DNA of 64,000 nt from Phytophthora colocasiae (lineage: Eukaryota; Oomycota; Peronosporomycetes; Peronosporales; Peronosporaceae). This document shows, one piece after another, positions 1-11,900 of the stretch. The position numbers and the translations under genes were made by a program. A model generated the notes under the pieces. It ran no database searches and was not told where the DNA came from. It worked only from the letters and a program-made list of their open reading frames with translations. The DNA is taken from assembly GCA_018806915.1 (NCBI GenBank), contig JAGKQI010000099.1, positions 992,001-1,056,000 on the forward strand. The letters are read 5' to 3'. The first letter of the stretch is position 1. Every line of letters begins with the position of its first letter.

Positions 1-1
1 A

Positions 2-1438
2 CTCAGACTTGTGGTTCCCAGAGACTTGCATGCCGATATGCTGCACTATGCTCATGGGGATTACCAGGGTGCTCACCAGGGAATCAAACGTACGTTCGAG
101 AAGCTGAGCTCCGAGTTCTACTGGATTGGTATGTACGCTGATGTGGAAAGGTTCGTCAAGGAGTGTATGGACTGTGCAAGTGGCAAGGGGCGTCCCCCGA
201 ATCCTGGACCGTCGCCCGGTAACATCGAGCCCAGTCGACCGTTTGAAGTGGTGTCCATGGATTTCGTGACGCACATGCCAAAGTCTGCCAGAGGAAACAC
301 GTTCCTGCTGTTGTTCCAAGACATGTTCTCAGGATATGTGATGTGCAAGCCTATGAGTATCACTACGGCTCAAGATGTCGCTGAGGCCTACGAGGAACGT
401 GTCTTCCGGAACTTCGGAGCTAGTTCCCTGATACGCCATGATCAGGACCCTAGGTTCATGAGTGAAGTGTTCAGGTGTTTCCGGGATCTCCTGGGAAGCA
501 GACAGCGAGCGACTCTGGCGTACCGTCCTCAGGCGAACGGCCAACAAGAACGGTCCGTTCAGACGGTCGTGCGCGCCATCAAGGCCTACATCGCCGAAGC
601 TGATCAGAGTGACTGGGATGACCACGCCGAGCGTCTGATGTTCGCACTGAACACTTCCTTTGATGCGACCCGTCTGGAAACACCTTTCTTTCTGGTGCAC
701 GGATGGGATGCTCATGGCACTGTGTCCGCGATGCTTGGTCCAAAGCCTTCTGGTGTACAAGAGCGCACTGCTTATGAGTGGCGTCGGAAGATGCAACGGG
801 ATTACAGCTACGCTCAAGCCTGTGCTGAAGAACTTCAGAAGAAGGCCAAGCGGGAGCGTTCTGAAGAACAGACTCGAAAGTGGAAGGAGTTGTCGGAACG
901 TCTGAAGTCCGGATTTGCCGTCGGTGATGCCGTGTGGTTATACATCCCCAAGGTACAAACGGGGTTGAGTCGGAAACTCGCACACATGTGGCATGGTCCC
1001 TTCCGGATTGAAGAGATGTTGGATGATTTTCGTGTGAAACTGAAGGTTGAGGATACCGGGTATCGGGTGAACCCTTGGGTTCATATAAGTCGCCTGAAGC
1101 CGAGAGCCTTGTTTCCCAGAAGACCGACTGTGGAACTCGATGTCCGCGAGGATGATGACTTTGATGCAGCACTGTTACCAGAAGACAGTTGGGAGCCCGA
1201 CACCGAGAATGATGAATACGAAGTGGAAAAAATACTAGACACTCGGTGGAGTAAGCGTACTAGGACCTCCAAGAGACTTCGCGAATACCTGGTCAAGTGG
1301 AAGGGGTACGACGAGACAGAGTGGCTACCCTTGTCAAAGCTGAACTGTGGCGCTTTGTTGTATGAATTCAATCAGAGCGCACGAGCGCGAGCTCGTTTCC
1401 AGGCAATGCAAGCTGGAGACGATCACCCCAGAGTTTAA
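2..1438 (+). CDS. pol: Ty3/Gypsy pol, C-terminal part: integrase and chromodomain (X1)
   Basis: The frame is open from the window edge to the TAA at 1438. It encodes the integrase that inserts element cDNA. In order: an HHCC zinc-binding region (His residues near the start, then C-x2-C in KECMDCASGKG); the DDE core (Asp in SMDFVTHM, Asp in RHDQDPRF, Glu in NGQQERS); a GPF-type module (WHGPFRIEEM); and a C-terminal chromodomain beginning DEYEVEKILD with KWKGYDETEW. The sequence is nearly identical to residues 1410-1887 of the full pol at 13242-18905, with only scattered substitutions and no frame damage. It is partial because the window begins inside pol. The chromodomain should direct insertion to marked chromatin, which is known for this class and inferred here. 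Confidence 0.93.
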   Translation, partial: LRLVVPRDLHADMLHYAHGDYQGAHQGIKRTFEKLSSEFYWIGMYADVERFVKECMDCASGKGRPPNPGPSPGNIEPSRPFEVVSMDFVTHMPKSARGNTFLLLFQDMFSGYVMCKPMSITTAQDVAEAYEERVFRNFGASSLIRHDQDPRFMSEVFRCFRDLLGSRQRATLAYRPQANGQQERSVQTVVRAIKAYIAEADQSDWDDHAERLMFALNTSFDATRLETPFFLVHGWDAHGTVSAMLGPKPSGVQERTAYEWRRKMQRDYSYAQACAEELQKKAKRERSEEQTRKWKELSERLKSGFAVGDAVWLYIPKVQTGLSRKLAHMWHGPFRIEEMLDDFRVKLKVEDTGYRVNPWVHISRLKPRALFPRRPTVELDVREDDDFDAALLPEDSWEPDTENDEYEVEKILDTRWSKRTRTSKRLREYLVKWKGYDETEWLPLSKLNCGALLYEFNQSARARARFQAMQAGDDHPRV

Positions 1439-1823
1439 ACTCTAAAACCTATTCTGAAGACTCTGGTGAACATCACTGTTCACCAGACGATGTATTTCAG
1501 AGCTGAGGTGTCTGAGAAACATGTCTTTCGGAAATGTGATTTCGGGGATACGTGACTCCCAGAGATGGTGATTGTTATGTGAATTTGTATGGAGATGATT
1601 TTGTGGTTGTGTGTGTATGATGGAATTTTACGAAGTGGATTATGATGATGCTATGAGAAGAAGATTACTGAACGACATGTGAGGATGTTAAAGGAGAAGG
1701 TCGTCAGGGAACTATATTTGGAATTGTTACTACGCTACGATATGCAGACGACTAAGTTGTTCTGGAAGAAGAAGTGTAGTTCCCCGGAGATGTCGCGAAG
1801 AGTACACCAGACCTCTGGCGTAC

Positions 1824-4666
1824 TTACTTCAGAGAGACAGGATTTTCGGCGCGTTCAGCGGGCGTCAGAGCTTGTTTCCGGAGGTCGGATGGCACGTATT
1901 GCATCCAGTCCTTGTCGGCAGACGCTGTGGCCCACTGCGTGCGCGCCGGTTCCGCCGAGTCGATAGCTTCGAGTTGCTTGCGCAAGCTCAGGCACTTGGG
2001 ACCTCCGATGTCACGTGCACGTGGGTCCTGCCAGATCCATGGACAATATTTGTCCGGGACCTTTCAGATACCGGGCTCGAACATGAGTGTCTCCGGGAAA
2101 TCCTTGTGCTTCAGAATCTTGGACACTGCCCCTCGATATTGGCGCAGTAACGATGCACGTCGGAGCCCACGTTCCTTGTGCTGTTCACCGGACAGCAGGT
2201 CCTCGTCGGGGTCCATGATCACCCAGTGAGTGCGTTCCCATAGCGCTTGGGCGTGCTTGCGCATGAGAGACGCGAGTTCTTCGATGTCCGCCTGAACCAA
2301 GGGACAGAGGTCTTCACGCCGGTGAAATTACAGTTCGGTCCGACGGTTCTGGTACATGACTTCCCAGGGAGCTGGCACTTCGTCCAGCAAAGCTTGGTAC
2401 TTCTTGGAGTTCCAGCGTTTCTTGAGGCGTGCCAGACTGTGTCTGTGGGGCTCGAAGTCTGGGAACCCTGGAGTCTGCCCGATGGACGTCTTGGTGTCAC
2501 TTGTCGGCTGGACCGGAATGCCGTAGTACAGCCACGAAGAACAATGCGTGTCCGGGGCCTCGATTGTCAGCAGCTCCTTCGGTGTCAGCGACTTGTACGA
2601 CTTGGACACCAGACTTGACTTCCGGAGTTTACCAGAAGGTCGCTTGCCCGAAGAACTCTTAGTTGACTTGGAGTCTTGAGACTTCTTGTCCTTGGAACTT
2701 GACTTGGGCGAACCACCGGACTTCTTGCCCTTGGGACTTGACGTGGAGGTGCCACCGGACTTTTGACTGCCTGACTTGGATCGGGATACTTCGTGCACAC
2801 TATCCCGCTTGGACTTCTTGGTGGGAATTTTTTTGGATCTGAGTCATCCGAGTCGCTGGACTCGTAGTCCCGTGGACGCTTGTTGCCAGCGTGCGAATGA
2901 TCATCAGACTCATCGTCGTCGGAATCATCGCTGTTGCCGCTCGACTTTTCGTCGTCAGACTCGCTGTCGCTGGATGCAGATTCTTGTTCACCAGACTCCT
3001 TGAAGTCCGGGTCCTTCTGAGGGTCATCCTCTGTGGACTCAGGCTCGCTGATGGGATATGGGACGTGAGCATCCAGTGCCTCCCAGACCGGTGGCTCCAC
3101 ATCATTCTTCCGAAGCCGGCGCAGTTCCTCCTCAGCCATCTTGTAATACGTCTCTGGGACGTACGAAGTCCACGGGGTCTGATTCAGCTTGCGCCAGTAC
3201 ATCATGCTCACTAGCATTTTTACCAAGGGGCGCCCCGTGAACAGGCTGTGGGCGGGCTTGTCCGTGCGCAGCCACTTCATCGCTGTCTCGTAAGAGATGC
3301 CGGCGAGCAGAGCCAAGCGCAAATCCGGACGAACTTCTTCCCAGACGACTCCAGCCGGTAACATGGTGTGAACCGCGTCCTTCGACACCGGAGACTTGGC
3401 GTTCGCCAGACGTACTGAATCGATACCAGGCGTGTAATTCTTGGGGCGATCCTGAGGAACACGAACCCGATGTTTCCCAGACGGCCGGTTGGGCTTGAGT
3501 GGTGGAGATCCAGAAGATTTGGGCGACCTGGTGGGCGACCCAGACTTGTTCACCGGGCGAGTGCCTGATTTCTCGGGGCCACCCGCATGTTCACCGGAGA
3601 CCTTCACACCACTGCCAGTACCCGTCAGATCCAGCACTTTGGTCGATTTCTTGGCCGCTGCTGCTTGATCGGACCGATGTTTAGCCAGACGCTTGGAGAA
3701 GTCAGGGATTTCCACCTTGCGCTGATCCATTGCAGTCACGTTGATGATGGTGTCCCAGTCTCCAGGCGGCGCCTTGCCCTCTTGGAAGTTCACCAGAAGC
3801 TCCCGAAGACGCACCCAACTGCCGTTCAACTCCCCGTGTTCAAATAGGTATTCCAGAAAACCCCAGGAGTCTGTGGCTGTGGTCGTGGGGCGAGCCTTCA
3901 GCAACCGGACCTCCGCTTGAGAGTCCTCCAGGCGTTCTTCCAAGGCCGACTTCTCAGCTTCCAAGGCATCGATCTGGTCCTGATAGTGCGACGCGAGGTT
4001 CTTGGACTCCGCGTTCACACGATCTTCGGTCTCACTGGCAGTACGCCGGGCGTCCAACACTTCATGACGCCAATATTGGCAGTTGAAGACCCACTGACGC
4101 TTGAGATCTTCAGACTCGTTCTGGATAGCGGCCGTGTCCACCAGAGATGTGTCGCCCTGGGACTCAACTTGAAGTCGAAGCCGACGGTGAGCGCCGGCCA
4201 TCTGCTTCAGGTAGCCGGATGTCTTGTACACCCGCTCAGCGAGACGCTGATGAGGGAGGTGCAGGAGGATTGACGCCAACTCCCGATGGACATCGACGGA
4301 CCCCATGTGCGCTTCAAGGTTCTGGCGGTCACGGCTATCCATGTGAGGAACGAGCATCTGACTTTCAGTGAAGTCAGGGATAACACGCTCAAGCTCCGAG
4401 ATGTCCGCCGACGTGAATTCTTCAAGGCCCACCAGAACACCGGGTCCGCCATAGATGTTCGCGATGTGGTTGCCCACACGGAAGTCCTCGGCGAGCGCCG
4501 GAACACCAACCAAGAATGGTTGCCCCTCAGGTCGTGGCTCAGCCCCAGTTGGAAGGGACGTCGGACTTCTCTTCATCCAACAGTTGTTGCCCAGGTCCAA
4601 ACAGATCGTCCACCTCGGCGGTGGAGAGAATGTGGGGGCCTCTGTGAAGCGAAGACAAGCCGCCAA
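1824..4666 (-). pseudogene. Decayed antisense ORF of X1
   Basis: This corresponds to the intact antisense ORF at 19291-22131 in X2, on the strand opposite gag-pol. Reading from 4666 downward it is open for about 610 codons. A 2-bp insertion near 2822-2840, inside a run of T, then shifts the frame. After that the correct frame shows a nonsense change near 2326 (a tyrosine codon becomes TAA) and another near 2066 (a tryptophan codon becomes TGA). A 2-bp deletion near 4945 also disrupts the upstream leader frame relative to X2. The protein would have been coiled-coil, acidic and basic like its intact sister. The damage is confined to this ORF, since the adjacent pol end stays open. Confidence 0.85.
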
Positions 4667-5240
4667 GAGTCGAACCCGCAGTAGCGGAAGCCGCCAACGT
4701 ACCAGGTCCGCTCACGTGATCATCGCTGTCAGCAGCATCAACGCCCTGCTTCGGAGCGGCGGACGCGCTCGACTGTGAGGCTGGGGCGCTTGAGCTGCCA
4801 CCAGGTGATGCGGAAGTACCGTCACCACCACCTCGCGATGCTACAGATGCCGAAGCGGGCCCAGTGCCCGAGGCGTCGTCAGTAGTAGAAGCCGATGGGG
4901 AGCCCATAGTTGCTGGATCTTCTTCTGACTTGTGTGTCAGAAAGGAAATCGATGTGGCCGTTTGTGGGATACGACAGTTGGCTATTTCTGAGTCTGATGG
5001 AATCAGACTGAGCGACAGGACACCAGAGACTTTGAAATCCCGGAAGTTTTGAGAGCGTCACAGCTACACTATGTTCACGGGACCTCTGACGTACTGTCCT
5101 GGCCATGATGCTCAGTTTGGAGAAAGTTCCGCACTGACGAATTATGACCAGGAGGGGCGGTTGACACGTTGCTAATTACGATTTTTCGAGTGGATATGGA
5201 AGTTTCGCTGTGATGTGATTGGACATATACTGGATTGTGG

Positions 5241-5252
5241 GAGAAAGGGAGA
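5241..5252 (+). other. Polypurine tract of X1
   Basis: The run GAGAAAGGGAGA lies immediately before the LTR start TGTGGGACG. This is the expected primer site for plus-strand DNA synthesis. The same run precedes LTR3 at 22708-22719. Confidence 0.85.
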
Positions 5253-7053
5253 TGTGGGACGAGGTTATGTCCCGTGCGACAATAATGGATCTGTGGAAGA
5301 AAACCGCTTTATATATTAACCTTCACCTGTACTGCAAAGGGGCCCAAGAGATCAGAAGTGTTCCTCGGAAAAGTGCACAAACTCCGAGAGACAACAACAC
5401 TCAGTCTGATCACCGGACTTTCCCCGACGATGAGTGCCTAAAGGTTGGCAGAAAGTCTCTCAGAAGAATGTATCTCTGAGAGACCTCATCCCGTTGCCGT
5501 CCTGTGTGACGATGATGGTTCAAGGAATACAGTTATACCCACAAGATACCAAGTATCGCGCACCGGACGTAGCGCACCCCGCGCATATCCCGATTGGACT
5601 TCGTGCGTTGCAGCATACGTGCTCCGCACCCTAAAAAACACTCATGGATTTCTGGTATCACGCATGGAAACTCTGATATCACACCGTGAAGTCTGATGTA
5701 CATGAGTCCGACGTACATGAAGTCCGACGTACATGAAGTCCGACGTACATGAGTCTGACGTACATGATTCTGGTGAACAAGTCTGATGTGTCCGGCTTAT
5801 ATAAGCAATATTCCAGACATCACCAGTTTCCGACGAACAGACTCCGACGTACAAGACTCCGATGAACAGACCCAAGTGTCACGACTCTGGTATTTACTAC
5901 TCTGATGTACATGATTCCGGAGTACATGGTTCCGATGAACATGTCTCCGACGCACATGATTCAGACCCTGATGAACAGGATACCAGACTCTGACACTCTG
6001 AAGTCCACCCCATACTGAAACCAAGTGTACCCAACACGACCTCACGCAATCAAGTGAAACGCAACCTGCTCATCCCTGTAATGACATCATTAAGTGTCGA
6101 CTCGACAAGATCTGCAGCATCGACTACCATAGTGAGCCCAAGTGAAAGTTCCTGAGTTATACTGAGACCAAGTGTATATGAGAATATGGAAGACAGAAGA
6201 CAGAGAGATACGAGATAGATAACCAGAGTTCAATTTGATCGGTACCCCCGAGTTAAATTTGCGTTACAACCCCAAGGTCGATTCGTCGGTTCTTCGGAAG
6301 TGTAAGGCCACGACAAAGCTTTGAGTCGTGTGATCTCTCACCTATCAAGCCCCTTTAGGTGGAGATCAGCGTAACGCAGAGACCTGAGAGGACCCACCTA
6401 TTCCATTTCCTAGTTGGGTCGTTTGTTTTGTCTCTAGCGGTAGCCCATTTCATATTGTACGTTTGGACAGGTTTTGGGAGCTAGACAGTCGCTCTCAAGA
6501 CGCTCGGTAGACTGTTATATAACTGATAGTGTATTGGTTTATTTTCCTCTATATATTAGAGGGTGGTGCGCGAAAGTTACAGGAATACCAGACAGACCAG
6601 GTGTCTGGTGAACATTTCCCTAGTTGACCTGGAGAACTAGCCCACTGCTCAAGGGCCAGGAAAGAATAAGAGCAGCTACATATTTGTATATCGGAACTCT
6701 ATATTGCGGTTATCTCGGAAGTCTAATTACTGGACTTCCCTTTGTATTAATCTCTCTTTTGCTTTCAGAAATCTCTGGTGTACACAAGTGTTCACCGGAA
6801 AACGTTCGACTCTCAAGCGCTCCTGTGAGGACCAGAAGGATATCCGACGGTCTACGCAAGGAACCCTCACTCTCATCAACACTCTCACGACCCCGGCGAG
6901 GGTCTCATTACCAAGACAACGAACCTACGAGGACAGCACAAGGTAACACACGCCCACCTTGCTGTGCGACTCTGGTATTACTACCGGTAGTCACACTTCC
7001 AGGTTCACTGTACGCCCCTGCACCGCGGTAAAAGTTGCACCGACTTCGCGACA
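5253..7053 (+). repeat. LTR1 of family X (1801 bp)
   Basis: The LTR begins TGTGGGACG and ends CTTCGCGACA, so it has TG..CA ends. It differs from LTR2 by a few substitutions and two 1-bp indels that I can see. It follows the X1 polypurine tract, so it is the 3' LTR of X1. The region 5690-5980 is a dense array of 15-16-bp repeats around TCYGAYGTACATGA. A TATA-like word lies near 5805. Short open frames inside the LTR are not supported as genes. Confidence 0.93.
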
Positions 7054-7061
7054 AAGGGAGA
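7054..7061 (+). other. 8-bp polypurine remnant joining two LTRs
   Basis: AAGGGAGA lies between the ACA that ends LTR1 and the TG that starts LTR2. It is exactly the last 8 bases of the family X polypurine tract. Host DNA or a target duplication would be expected if LTR2 opened an independent insertion. The join therefore looks like a deletion of a whole internal region, or a replication-time multimer. Confidence 0.85.
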
Positions 7062-8864
7062 TGTGGGACGAGGTTATGTCCCGTGTGACAATAATGGATC
7101 TGTGGAAGAAAACCGCTTTATATATTAACCTTCACCTGTACTGCAAAGGGGCCCAAGAGATCAGAAGTGTTCCTCGGAAAAGTGCACAAACTCCGAGAGA
7201 CAACAACACTCAGTCTGATCACCGGACTTTCCCCGACGATGAGTGCCTAAAGGTTGGCAGAAAGTCTCTCAGAAGAATGTATCTCTGAGAGACCTCATCC
7301 CGTTGCCGTCCTGTGTGACGATGATGGTTCAAGGAATACAGTTATACCCACAAGATACCAAGTATCGCGCACCGGACGTAGCGCACCCCGCGCATATCCC
7401 GATTGGACTTCGTGCGTTGCAGCATACGTGCTCCGCACCCTAAAAAACACTCATGGATTTCTGGTATCACGCATGGAAACTCTGATATCACACCGTGAAG
7501 TCTGATGTACATGAGTCCGACGTACATGAAGTCCGACGTACATGAAGTCCGACGTACATGAGTCTGACGTACATGATTCTGGTGAACAAGTCTGATGTGT
7601 CCGGCTTATATAAGCAATATTCCAGACATCACCAGTTTCCGACGAACAGACTCCGACGTACAAGACTCCGATGAACAGACCCAAGTGTCACGACTCTGGT
7701 ATTTACTACTCTGATGTACATGATTCCGGAGTACATGGTTCCGATGAACATGTCTCCGACGCACATGATTCCAGACCCTGATGAACAGGATACCAGACTC
7801 TGACACTCTGAAGTCCACCCCATACTGAAACCAAGTGTACCCAACACGACCTCACGCAATCAAGTGAAACGCAACCTGCTCATCCCTGTAATGACATCAT
7901 TAAGTGTCGACTCGACAAGATCTGCAGCATCGACTACCATAGTGAGCCCAAGTGAAAGTTCCTGAGTTATACTGAGACCAAGTGTATATGAGAATATGGA
8001 AGACAGAAGACAGAGAGATACGAGATAGATAACCAGAGTTCAATTTGATCGGTACCCCCGAGTTAAATTTGCGTTACAACCCCAAGGTCGATTCGTCGGT
8101 TCTTCGGAAGTGTAAGGCCACGACAAAGCTTTGAGTCGTGTGATCTCTCACCTATCAAGCCCCTTTAGGTGGAGATCAGCGTAACGCAGAGACCTGAGAG
8201 GACCCACCTATTCCATTTCCTAGTTGGGTCGTTTGTTTTGTCTCTAGCGGTAGCCCATTTCATATTGTACGTTTGGACAGGTTTTGGGAGCTAGACAGTC
8301 GCTCTCAAGACGCTCGGTAGACTGTTATATAACTGATAGTGTATTGGTTTATTTTCCCTCTATATATTAGAGGGTGGTGCGCGAAAGTTACGGGAATACC
8401 AGACAGACCAGGTGTCTGGTGAACATTTCCCTAGTTGACCTGGAGAACTAGCCCACTGCTCAAGGGCCAGGAAAGAATAAGAGCAGCTACATATTTGTAT
8501 ATCGGAACTCTATATTGCGGTTATCTCGGAAGTCTAATTACTGGACTTCCCTTTGTATTAATCTCTCTTTTGCTTTCAGAAATCTCTGGTGTACACAAGT
8601 GTTCACCGGAAAACGTTCGACTCTCAAGCGCTCCTGTGAGGACCAGAAGGATATCCGACGGTCTACGCAAGGAACCCTCACTCTCATCAACACTCTCACG
8701 ACCCCGGCGAGGGTCTCATTACCAAGACAACGAACCTACGAGGACAGCACAAGGTAACACACGCCCACCTTGCTGTGCGACTCTGGTATTACTACCGGTA
8801 GTCACACTTCCAGGTTCACTGTACGCCCCTGCACCGCGGTAAAAGTTGCACCGACTTCGCGACA
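7062..8864 (+). repeat. LTR2 of family X, 5' LTR of X2 (1803 bp)
   Basis: It has the same TGTGGGACG and GCGACA ends as LTR1 and is followed by a primer-binding site. It carries the same 15-16-bp U3-like array, at about 7499-7790. By eye it is closer to LTR1 than to LTR3, its own partner. Confidence 0.93.
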
Positions 8865-8866
8865 AC

Positions 8867-8883
8867 TGGTGCGCGTGCCCGGA
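8867..8883 (+). other. Primer-binding site of X2
   Basis: TGGTGCGCGTGCCCGGA starts two bases after the end of LTR2 and would pair with a tRNA 3' end reading CCGGGCACGCGCACCA. I cannot name the tRNA from memory. The position and the TGG start are as expected for a Gypsy primer site. Confidence 0.7.
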
Positions 8884-8955
8884 TCTTGGTATCGTGATAT
8901 CACCGGATCTAAGAGAGTTTGAGAAGAGGGTTTCTGTCAAGCGTCTATATTCAAG

Positions 8956-11900
8956 ATGGCTTCACATGGAACTACAAGAGGAGGACGTCGGGGACGCGGT
9001 GGTCGCAGTGTGGCGACACGTCAGTCGAAGCGTCTTCAAGGTCTTCCGCCTGACGAACAACCCGACTTGGATGCTGTTCAGAAGGCGGCACGCGAGAAGA
9101 GGAAGGCTGCACGTGAAAAGGAAGCAGTCGAGGAGGTGAACGTCCCAGAACCGGCGGTCGAAGACCAGCCTGCTGCGGAGCCTGAAGCCGATGTGTCTGG
9201 CGAACAAGGTTCTGAGGAAGGCCCGTCCGAAGCTGAAGCTTCTGGTGACGAGGTGGCCACTGCCCGTGAGGGTGGTGATGAGGCGTCTGAGGGAGGCGCC
9301 GACGTGGTTGAGTCCCCGGAGGTCATTGACTTGTGTTCTGAGTCGACGGCTTCTGGGAAGTCCGTGGGGGAAGTGAAGACAGAACCCGGACTGGTTGATG
9401 AACGTGTCTCGAAGACTCCAAAGTCCGAAGACACTCCGATGTCTGACGACATGCCGATGAAGTCCGAAGATTCTCTGAAGACACCGTCTGATGAGTCTGG
9501 GAGGGCCGATTCGCTGGATGGAGAACGTGCCCTGAAGTACTTACGCCGTGAGTTCCGCCGCTGGAGGGACATGGACGCTGGAAGAATTGTTCCGCCGAAC
9601 GTCGAATACGCCTGGCGAACAGCGAAGCCTGACGCAAATGTCTTTCAGAAGGCTGCGGCAGCAACGGGCGACTACATCAAGTGGCGGTGTTCTTCAGTGT
9701 TTCCAGAAGACATGTGGATATCGGAGTTCTGCTTGAGACGCCATAGTTTTGGCCGAATCCAAGACTTGTCATACGTCGAGATCTCGATGGATACTCTGAC
9801 GGCACCCGAGTGCGTCGCTGTCCTTCAGACGATGCTGTACGAAGCAGGATTTGCGTTCCAGAACCTGCTTCCGAGGTGGTCTCAGACCCAAGCGTCTGCT
9901 ATCTTCGAACCTCAAGTGCGCAGTGTGGCGACGGAGCTTCAGAGCCGACTTGCTGAAGAACTGGTTGAGTGGGCCACTGTGACCGCCAGGTCACAGGTCA
10001 ATCGACTCCCAGAAGATGCAAAAGCAGGCAACGAAGCACGTCAAGGCGAAGCTGATGGTATATTACGCGATGAGAAGGCTGACCTACAAGGACGACAGCT
10101 GATTATGAGACTCCGGGTGACCGGACTCAGAGTCACACATAGTTCCGACGGGTCCAGCAGTGGAGAACCGCCGCAGTCCAAGCGCCTACAGCATGGTCCG
10201 CCGCGCCCACAAGTCTCGTCGACACCATCTGCACTGTCGACGCCGTCGCTGAGTTCGCTGCCAGTATACGAGAGTCACTCTGATAGCACTCGTTTAGAGT
10301 CTGGTGTACCAATGTCTGAAGATCGAGGTAGCTCTCTGACGACTGATGCGCCTGTGCCAAGTGTCATTGGGACCTCGCGTACGTCTGACGACCACTCGTC
10401 GGGACTCCAGACCTCTCGTGGAAGCTCCACAGACTCATCGCTGATGTCCATGAGTCGAGGGGCGTCTGCACATATGCCGTTGTCTGTAGGAGGTCTGGCG
10501 ATGATCGCCCAAGGTGCTGAAGCCGGAGGGATGCTCGCCGGAGAGTCTATGGGAATCCACGTGACACGAACACTGATGCCGGTGAAGTCGGAGCCCGATG
10601 ACTTCGAGATGTTGGAAGAGAAGCCGGAGTTTCCAGAAGTGAAGTCCGAGAGACAGTTGTCTACCAGAGATTCTGTTCGCCGGACGCCAGAAGCTCCATC
10701 ATCGTCCGTCTCGAGTCGTAGGAGAAGTGACCAGAGCAGGCATCAGAGTCTGAAGAGCGAGGATCACCAGAAAGTGTCTTCCAGACGCTTGAGTTCCGTT
10801 GCGTCAAGCCGCACACGAAGTTCTCAGAGATCAGGCCCAGCGCAGATCGAACTGAACGCTATGCGGCAGCAGCAGGAATGGCAGCGTCGAATGGAACAGG
10901 AGCAGAAGGAATTTCTGGCCAGAGAACGTCTGGAATCCATGGAGCGTGAACGTCGACGTGAACAACGGGAACTTGATACGCGCCAGCAGATCCAGACACT
11001 TACCGACCGACTACTTGAGTCTGAGAGCGCCAGACTGGAAGCTCAGAGACGCGCGGATGACTTGGAAGGACGTCGGAGTCAAGCGTCAGAGTCTAAGCTC
11101 AAGTATCATTCGAAATCGTCTGAGAGACAGGTGTCCGACGTACAAGTTTCTGGTGAACAGTTTTCCGACGTACAGCGTCTGGAGATCGAGTTTGCAGATC
11201 GCTGGAAACAACGGGAAGCCGAGGCCGAAGCCGAACGTGCGCGTTGGGCAGACGAGCTGAAACGTGACTGGATTTCGCAAATGGAGACCTTACGACAGCG
11301 GGTGCACGACGTGGAATCGGAGCGCGACAGGGAGCGAGAAAGTTCCCAGAACATGCAGCGTTTCCAGGCCGCAGAATTGAGGAACCTTCGTGCAACATTG
11401 TCCCAAGTTCAAGGGGTCGCCCACCCTGAAGTAGCAACTTCAAGTCGGATCTCCGGTGAACATGACCCTAAACCGGCAACCGGACTTCTGGTGAACAGTC
11501 GGGATACGGGAGATTGCACACCTGGGGTTAGGGGATCAGAAGGAGTCGCCAGTAGGAGTAGGGTTACACCCATTAAAACGACGGAGGCCTTCCATACGCC
11601 TCTTCCCCTACGGAGAACGACCGACACCAAGCGCGCGAAGGCTGGAAGGCATGGCGCGGCCACCGCGGCCGCTACGAAGACCCAGACGGCTCAAGCGGCT
11701 CCCCTGACCGAGGTCAAGACCGAAGGAAGACGCCCAGCGACTCCCAGGCGCGAAGGACACCGGAAACCAAGCGAACGACGCTCTGAAGATGGTCGGGACG
11801 CTCCTCGAAGGCCTGGAAGACGCAGGAATGACCCAGACCCGGGTGGAAGCTCAAGTGACTCAAGCTCGGACTCAAGTGATTCGTCTTCTGATGACTTGGA

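Larger units (their letters stand above)
1..5252 (+). mobile_element. X1: 5'-truncated internal region of Ty3/Gypsy element, family X
   Basis: This is the 3' half of a second copy of the element that is complete at 7062-24503. Position 1 corresponds to 17468 and 5252 to 22719. Two indels are visible, +2 bp near 2830 and -2 bp near 4945, and they cancel. The copy holds the integrase/chromodomain end of pol, a decayed antisense ORF and the polypurine tract, and runs straight into LTR1. Its 5' LTR, gag and most of pol must lie left of the window. The pol end is still open, while the antisense ORF is broken. Confidence 0.93.

Noticed and set aside
579..1172. 197-codon frame antisense to the integrase (also 18046-18639)
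   Set aside because: It lies wholly over conserved pol and is a shadow of its codons, unlike the antisense ORF downstream, which overlaps no sense gene.
5219..5696. Short plus-strand frames across the LTR start (66-86 codons), repeated in each LTR
   Set aside because: They are overlapping frames in different phases with no recognisable domain.
6624..7031. 135-codon open frame inside LTR1, repeated in LTR2 (8435-8842) and LTR3 (24074-24481)
   Set aside because: It is preserved only because the LTRs are near-identical. The composition shows no protein character, so repetition is not independent evidence.
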